Part shown: positions 29,719 through 33,759 of the stretch, in pieces
Layout: each line of letters starts with the position of its first letter
Numbering within the stretch: position 1 is the first letter of the stretch
IMG/VR virus record: IMGVR_UViG_3300029787_000179
Location: 1-33,759 of that record
Length of the DNA stretch: 33,759 bases
Origin: a virus
Direction: 5' to 3' (one strand)
Made by a program: the position numbers and the translations under genes
Notes under the pieces: generated by a model
Database searches by the model: none
Seen by the model: the letters and a program-made list of their open reading frames with translations, nothing else
What the model was told of the DNA's origin: nothing

Positions 29719-32102
29719 TATGTAACCTTCTTGTAAATAGGTCTATACTCTACAGATACATTTGTAATCTTACTTTTAGTGTTTCCGTTTAAATCTAAAT
29801 GCACTTGAAAAGAAGAACATTCTACTGGAAGATTACCAGTTAATCTTGTTACAAAAAAAAGATTACTACTATCTGGTAAAGTACCAACAACAAAATCGCT
29901 ACTAGTGCTTTCTGTTGATACTCCAGCTGCAGTAGTAAAAAACATTCTTACTCCATCAGTATGAGCTGCACCATTAGCATGCTCTACTGTTACTGCATAA
30001 ACTTTTTTAACAACTCCAGGTAATCCAAAATCATCATTTTTTAACTTAATCTCTACATTATTATCATCATCTGGATCGCCATCGTAAACTAATATTTCGT
30101 TTGTTGATGAACCAACAGCTAGCTGATTAAATCCATCTGTTATAAAATTAGTATTAACTGCATTAGCCATAATATCTTCAACAAATGTAAATGATCTACT
30201 AATAAAACTATATATAAAAGCATCAGTAGAATCACCAACTTCTGAATCTGTCTGACAACTTCTTAATAAAATTAAATGCTTCTTGCTTGGCTCATAACCC
30301 AATATAGATGTATCACTAAAAATACCATCCCAGCTTTTAGTGCTAGAATCTGAGTACAATATTTTATCTTGCAAGTTAACTATTCTAGAACCATCATATA
30401 GATATAAACCATTTTTATTTGCCCATGCTATTCCAACATCTGTTTTAACAACAGCACCATGAAAACTAACTCCCATATTTTTATACTCTGCTTCTAAAAA
30501 CCATTGAGTGTCAGAACCACCTCCTATGTTTATAACATATAAAGTTTTTTCTTTGTAAGCTAATAATCTATCAGCATATGATTCTAGTTTTATAAACTCT
30601 TCTCCATCGTTTACACCTATATCTAAAAAATTAAACTCTGGAAATGTATCAAATTTATTTATTTCACTATATCTAATAGTATCTCCTCTGTTTTCAAGAA
30701 TACCCTCTTCATTTGTATATTTTACATTTGCTATAAAAGCTCTTCTATTACTAACAACGCTGGTTTGATATTTTTCTCCAGCCAATCCAATACTTATAAA
30801 AGATGCATCTTGATTATAGCCATTTAATGATTCGTAAGTATCTGCATTTATAGATGTGCTAACAAATTCAGAAAAAGCAAAAGGTGCACTTGAATACTCA
30901 AGACTCCAGCTTGTAAAGGCTCCATCAATAGTTGGCTTTGTTCCATTAACAAAACTTATTTCTCCAAAAAATATAAAAGCACCATCTGTTCCTTCTTCTC
31001 TAAAATATATTCTTCCACCTTTTATATTAGTAGCATATGTTGTACTTGATAAATTTTCTGTTGCTAAAACAGTACAAGTAATTTTTTGATTAGCAGTAAC
31101 AGTAAGGTTTCCAGCCAATGTATAAGGCAAAGATTCTTGGTCATTGTCATATAAAAATGTAGTAGCAAACTCATAATCTCCAGCCACCCAACTACCATCA
31201 GAAGAAGTTGCAAAGTTTAAATTAAATCCAGTTCCTGCAGCTGGATAAACACCATAATTTGATCCAGATCCAAAATTAGCACCACCTGCTGCTGTGTTTA
31301 AAGTAGTATCATTATTTCTGCTTGCAATAACATCTGATGAGCCAGTCGCATTTACAGCTAAATACGTGCTACTTCCTAATTCTGTTGAGAGTATTGCTGG
31401 AAAAGATGAGGCTGTTCCAGATGTCAATGTAGTGTCATTTCCACTAGATATACTTCCTCTCATTCCTACGCTACAAATACCTCTAGTAGGTTTACTTAAC
31501 TTAGTATCTAAATCTTGAAATCCAGTTGCACCAGCATACCCTCCAGGAGTTTGACTGCTACCAGAAGAGTTTCTCCATCTATCTGTAGTTTTAAAAAATC
31601 CATACTTTTTAATAGTCGTAGATGTATTAGAAACATTTGTATCACAAGCTCTAATTATTCCATCTGCAATATGAAATATTACTTTTCCTCCATGAGATGT
31701 TGCACTACTGCTAACATTTCCTAAGTCAATAGCTGCAGTTGCTGGATATGCTAATGATGTGCTTGGAGCTGAGTCTGATCTAAATACAAGACATTTTGAT
31801 CCATTATCAGAATCTGTGTAAAAAGTAGATAATGTAGGAACATTTGTATTACTAGCATTATAATCAAATCTAGCTTGAAACAATCCATATCCAGCTTCTA
31901 TAGCAGTTATACTGGTATTAGTTCCAGGATCTGTGTAATTAGTATCATCATCTGCAAACTTACCACAAGTCTTAACAACACCAAGCTCATCCACCATAAC
32001 ATTTTGAGCTAACACCATTTCGTTGTCAGCTATATCACGAGGACTAGCAATCGTATTTTGACCACCTTCAAACCTACTATATGTTTTTGTTTGCTTAGGC
32101 AT
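29718..32102 (-). CDS. Large tail-nozzle / head-completion-type structural protein
   Basis: The 794-aa protein is rich in Ser, Thr, Asn and Gly and beta-strand-like throughout. The start SRFEGGQNTIASPRDIADNE then NVMVDELGVVKTCGKF matches the opening style of podovirus nozzle/stabilisation proteins and other structural proteins that list a conserved GGQN...NV...G-F pattern. Repeats such as YEPSKKHLILLRS and DGSRIVNLQDKILY suggest a beta-propeller. It has AAGGAA before the ATG and is coupled to the endolysin gene. Its position between lysis and ejection genes is unusual but tolerable. A tail fibre is the alternative. Confidence 0.68.
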   Translation of the reverse strand: MPKQTKTYSRFEGGQNTIASPRDIADNEMVLAQNVMVDELGVVKTCGKFADDDTNYTDPGTNTSITAIEAGYGLFQARFDYNASNTNVPTLSTFYTDSDNGSKCLVFRSDSAPSTSLAYPATAAIDLGNVSSSATSHGGKVIFHIADGIIRACDTNVSNTSTTIKKYGFFKTTDRWRNSSGSSQTPGGYAGATGFQDLDTKLSKPTRGICSVGMRGSISSGNDTTLTSGTASSFPAILSTELGSSTYLAVNATGSSDVIASRNNDTTLNTAAGGANFGSGSNYGVYPAAGTGFNLNFATSSDGSWVAGDYEFATTFLYDNDQESLPYTLAGNLTVTANQKITCTVLATENLSSTTYATNIKGGRIYFREEGTDGAFIFFGEISFVNGTKPTIDGAFTSWSLEYSSAPFAFSEFVSTSINADTYESLNGYNQDASFISIGLAGEKYQTSVVSNRRAFIANVKYTNEEGILENRGDTIRYSEINKFDTFPEFNFLDIGVNDGEEFIKLESYADRLLAYKEKTLYVINIGGGSDTQWFLEAEYKNMGVSFHGAVVKTDVGIAWANKNGLYLYDGSRIVNLQDKILYSDSSTKSWDGIFSDTSILGYEPSKKHLILLRSCQTDSEVGDSTDAFIYSFISRSFTFVEDIMANAVNTNFITDGFNQLAVGSSTNEILVYDGDPDDDNNVEIKLKNDDFGLPGVVKKVYAVTVEHANGAAHTDGVRMFFTTAAGVSTESTSSDFVVGTLPDSSNLFFVTRLTGNLPVECSSFQVHLDLNGNTKSKITNVSVEYRPIYKKVT

Positions 32103-32494
32103 TATTCCTTAATCTCAAAGTGAACTAAATCATCAAAACTATTATCTTTGGTTTGGGTATCCATATCCCAGTCTCCACCCCATCTTATCTTGATTCCCAT
32201 TTGGGAAGCAATTCCCAAAACATAACCAGCAAAGTAGTGAAACCTATCACGATCCCTCCAATCAATAGGATAGGGAGCGACATCAACAGCAAGGCTAGGG
32301 CTTTTATTATGCTTACCATTAGGAAATTTAACTTTACTATTTCCTTTATTATATGCTTCATCTTGTTTTTTTTGACCCCTATGACCTTCTATAATTGTAC
32401 AATCAAAACCTTTTACAACTTCTTCAAAAAGTTCTATTAATTTTTCATCACAAGTATTTAACCTTGATTTGCTTCTTGTGCTAAATCTAGCCAT
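32102..32494 (-). CDS. Endolysin, M15-family L-alanyl-D-glutamate/D-Ala peptidase
   Basis: This 130-aa zinc peptidase has GHRGQKKQDEAYNKGNSKV then KHNKSPSLAVDVAPYP, giving His62 and Asp71, and WGGDWDMD then DLVHFEI, giving His125. These are the H...D...H zinc ligands of VanY/T5-lysin-type M15 enzymes, which cut peptidoglycan stem peptides. It has no signal peptide, so it needs a holin for release. It is coupled to a 58-aa gene by TAATG. All catalytic residues are present, so it should be active. Confidence 0.92.
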   Translation of the reverse strand: MARFSTRSKSRLNTCDEKLIELFEEVVKGFDCTIIEGHRGQKKQDEAYNKGNSKVKFPNGKHNKSPSLAVDVAPYPIDWRDRDRFHYFAGYVLGIASQMGIKIRWGGDWDMDTQTKDNSFDDLVHFEIKE

Positions 32495-32670
32495 TACTTG
32501 CTTAAGACTTTTCCCATTACATCTTCAAATACATTATAGATAGCAGCTATAACTTTTTCTTCTGTATCTTCATTGATAATAGGTATGTTAACACTTTTGT
32601 TTAATTCGTCAATAATTTTTTGTTTATTATCATCGTTAAACAAATATTCCATAATCATTTTTTGAATCAT
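32494..32670 (-). CDS. Unknown 58-aa protein between holin candidate and endolysin
   Basis: It is TAATG-coupled on both sides. The product (MIQKMIMEYLFNDDNKQKII at the start) is an acidic helical protein with VIAAIYNVFEDVMGKVLSK at the end and no membrane segment. Likely part of lysis control or a small virion component; its position argues for the former. Confidence 0.6.
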   Translation of the reverse strand: MIQKMIMEYLFNDDNKQKIIDELNKSVNIPIINEDTEEKVIAAIYNVFEDVMGKVLSK

Positions 32671-32819
32671 TATTTTCTCCTAATTTCATTATTTATTTTA
32701 ATTACTAAATACACTAATGTAGCAAGTGAAACAGCCATCTGTAAAGTCATTGGTAAGTTTACCCACCAGACTCCAACCCCAACAATACCATTTGCAACTG
32801 TTTTAGTTGTATCAACCAT
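32670..32819 (-). CDS. 49-aa membrane protein, holin candidate
   Basis: The product starts MVDTTKTVANGIVGVGVWWV and continues with a second hydrophobic segment (LQMAVSLATLVYLVIKI), ending in basic NNEIRRK. Two short helices of this type fit a class II-like holin or pinholin. It overlaps the neighbours by TAATG on both ends and lies two genes before the endolysin. Its small size limits certainty. Confidence 0.58.
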   Translation of the reverse strand: MVDTTKTVANGIVGVGVWWVNLPMTLQMAVSLATLVYLVIKINNEIRRK

Positions 32820-33121
32820 TATGATTTACCATTCATCCTTCCCTTAATATATGATAGATCATCCGTTACATCATTTAATTCAGATACAATAGCTTCTCTA
32901 TGTCTTTGGCTTGTATCATCTGACTTGTTCCACCTATCTAACATTTTTAAAACAATGCTCTCCACATTCCCCATTTTAGTTTCTAGTTTTGCATTAGCTT
33001 GTCTTATCAAATCTAAGTCTTCGTTTTGAAGTTTTTGACTAGACATTAAATTTAAAACCATATAACCAAACAATACTATCACTACCCCTACAGCTCCATA
33101 TTCTGCGTATGTTTCGAACAT
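32819..33121 (-). CDS. 100-aa inner-membrane coiled-coil protein, i-spanin or holin candidate
   Basis: One membrane helix at about residues 8-27 (YGAVGVVIVLFGYMVLNLMS) is followed by a long charged coiled coil (LIRQANAKLETKMGNVESIV, REAIVSELNDVTDDLSYIKG). AGGA precedes the ATG. Such a topology is that of an i-spanin-like Rz protein or a phage hemolysin-like lysis regulator. Its partner could be the lipoprotein at 33370-33606. The call is from topology and place. Confidence 0.55.
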   Translation of the reverse strand: MFETYAEYGAVGVVIVLFGYMVLNLMSSQKLQNEDLDLIRQANAKLETKMGNVESIVLKMLDRWNKSDDTSQRHREAIVSELNDVTDDLSYIKGRMNGKS

Positions 33122-33136
33122 TATCTATCCTATCAT

Positions 33137-33361
33137 TTATTCTTTATCTTCAGAGTCCTTTTCTAAAGATGCTTTTAGTGCATCAACAAAGGCTTGTTTT
33201 CCAAAGTTAAGTTGTTGAAGATTAAAAGTAGATGAATTAATCTTTCTCTCTAAATCAGCAACATGATCTACCATGACCTTTTGCTCTTTAGTTAAATCAT
33301 CTATTAAATATTCTTTCTCGTCTATTTTTAAAACAGCTTCTTTTTTTTGTTCTTTTGCCAT
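33137..33361 (-). CDS. Unknown 74-aa coiled-coil protein
   Basis: AGGAG precedes ATG 33361. The product (MAKEQKKEAVLKIDEKEYLI at the start) has strand-like VLKIDEKEYLIDDL then a coiled coil (VDHVADLERKINSSTFNLQQ) and an acidic end (KDSEDKE). It may be a chaperone or virion accessory; no family is recognised. Confidence 0.6.
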   Translation of the reverse strand: MAKEQKKEAVLKIDEKEYLIDDLTKEQKVMVDHVADLERKINSSTFNLQQLNFGKQAFVDALKASLEKDSEDKE

Positions 33362-33369
33362 TTTATCTC

Positions 33370-33606
33370 CTATTTTTGTATTATGCTAGAATCTCCTAGC
33401 GTTATTCTCATGTTCATTATTAGCGAATCTAATTCAAACATAGATCTTGCTAATTCTTTGTTTAGATCTTCTTTGCTTTTACCAAAATAAAATTCGTCAG
33501 CACAGCTAACAAAAATAATCATCAGTAAACAAGCAGATAAGAATCCATAAAAAAATTTGTTAAACCTTTCATTCATTCTTGCAACTACAGCAACAACAGC
33601 ATTCAC
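33370..33606 (-). CDS. Predicted lipoprotein or membrane-anchored protein, o-spanin candidate
   Basis: The 78-aa product has a basic region and a hydrophobic core (GFLSACLLMIIFVSC) with Cys35 in FVSC, close to but not a perfect lipobox (Phe at -3). The mature part is about 43 residues with a short helix. The start may be ATG 33606 or ATG 33576; neither has a good ribosome binding site. If lipidated, it could be the outer-membrane partner of the 100-aa coiled-coil protein. A plain membrane anchor is the alternative. Confidence 0.5.
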   Translation of the reverse strand: MNAVVAVVARMNERFNKFFYGFLSACLLMIIFVSCADEFYFGKSKEDLNKELARSMFELDSLIMNMRITLGDSSIIQK

Positions 33607-33615
33607 AATTATTCT

Positions 33616-33759
33616 TTACCAAGGTACACCATTGCCTTCTGTAGCTGCAGGTGGATTTTCTTGTGCATCTATTTGAGATGCGATATTATCTTCTTTAGCT
33701 TTCACATTATCTTCGCCTAGTGCAGTCTTTACCCATCCAATAGCTACATCTTCTGTTAA
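33616..33759 (-). CDS. Unknown protein, N-terminus cut by window edge
   Basis: Minus-strand reading from the right edge gives 47 codons to TAA at 33616 with no stop. The piece is acidic and Ala/Gln-rich (DNVKAKEDNIASQIDAQENP then GNGVPW at the end). Its start lies outside the window. A short virion-associated protein is plausible; family unknown. Confidence 0.6.
   Translation of the reverse strand, partial: LTEDVAIGWVKTALGEDNVKAKEDNIASQIDAQENPPAATEGNGVPW

Noticed and set aside
1-33759. tRNA genes, CRISPR arrays, insertion sequences
   Set aside because: I saw no cloverleaf-like sequence, regular spacer arrays or transposase motifs; a dedicated search could still find a degenerate tRNA.

Overview
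The window is part of the genome of a tailed double-stranded DNA phage, most likely a short-tailed (podovirus-like) one. The evidence is a full head module (small and large terminase, portal, scaffold, start of a major capsid protein), a run of T7-like internal/ejection virion proteins, a lysis cassette with an M15-type endolysin, and a replication/recombination module built around a DnaB-type helicase. It has no phage RNA polymerase, DNA polymerase, integrase or recognisable tRNA. The DNA is AT-rich (roughly one third GC by eye). Genes are tightly packed with frequent ATGA/TAATG overlaps and clear AAGGAG-type ribosome binding sites. Near-perfect sigma-70 promoters point to a Gram-negative bacterial host whose own polymerase does the transcription. 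The host cannot be named from the sequence. Both ends are cut inside genes: the capsid gene on the left and a small hypothetical gene on the right.

Layout. (1) 1-7809, leftward: an unknown 65-aa Cys-rich protein, a DUF1599-like protein, a stand-alone DEDDy 3'-5' exonuclease, a TerS-like protein, a Cys protein, a gamma-glutamylcyclotransferase (GGCT)-like enzyme, TerL, portal, scaffold and capsid. Three copies of one promoter (CTTGACAAA, 17-bp spacer, TATATT) drive this block. (2) 7810-9352: a divergent promoter pair, a 24-bp AT palindrome, a predicted lipoprotein, a 489-bp non-coding stretch with 20-bp spaced repeats and a GC-rich island, one unknown gene and a strong terminator. (3) 9393-14393, rightward: small unknown genes, then a class II glutamine amidotransferase, a 105-aa protein and a glutamine-synthetase-fold amidoligase. 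Both enzymes carry CxxC zinc-binding modules. (4) 14449-20608: a second divergent promoter pair, then a Cas4-like nuclease, a single-strand annealing protein, an SSB-like protein, small genes, a Holliday-junction-resolvase-like nuclease, DnaB and an HExxH protein. (5) 20723-33759, leftward and converging on (4) at a hairpin terminator. In transcription order from the right: membrane/lysis genes and endolysin, a large tail/head-completion protein, four internal virion protein candidates, then six small lysine-rich proteins interrupted by a secreted heavy-metal-binding (MerP-like) protein.

How the parts fit. Host RNA polymerase would read the four promoter-led blocks. DnaB with the nuclease/annealing/SSB/resolvase set would replicate and recombine DNA using the host polymerase. 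The most interesting candidate system is the amide-bond set: glutamine amidotransferase, amidoligase and the distant GGCT. It could attach and trim amine or gamma-glutamyl groups on a protein, peptide or cell-wall substrate. A leftward copy of the phage promoter lies just downstream of that operon, pointing back into it, which suggests antisense control.
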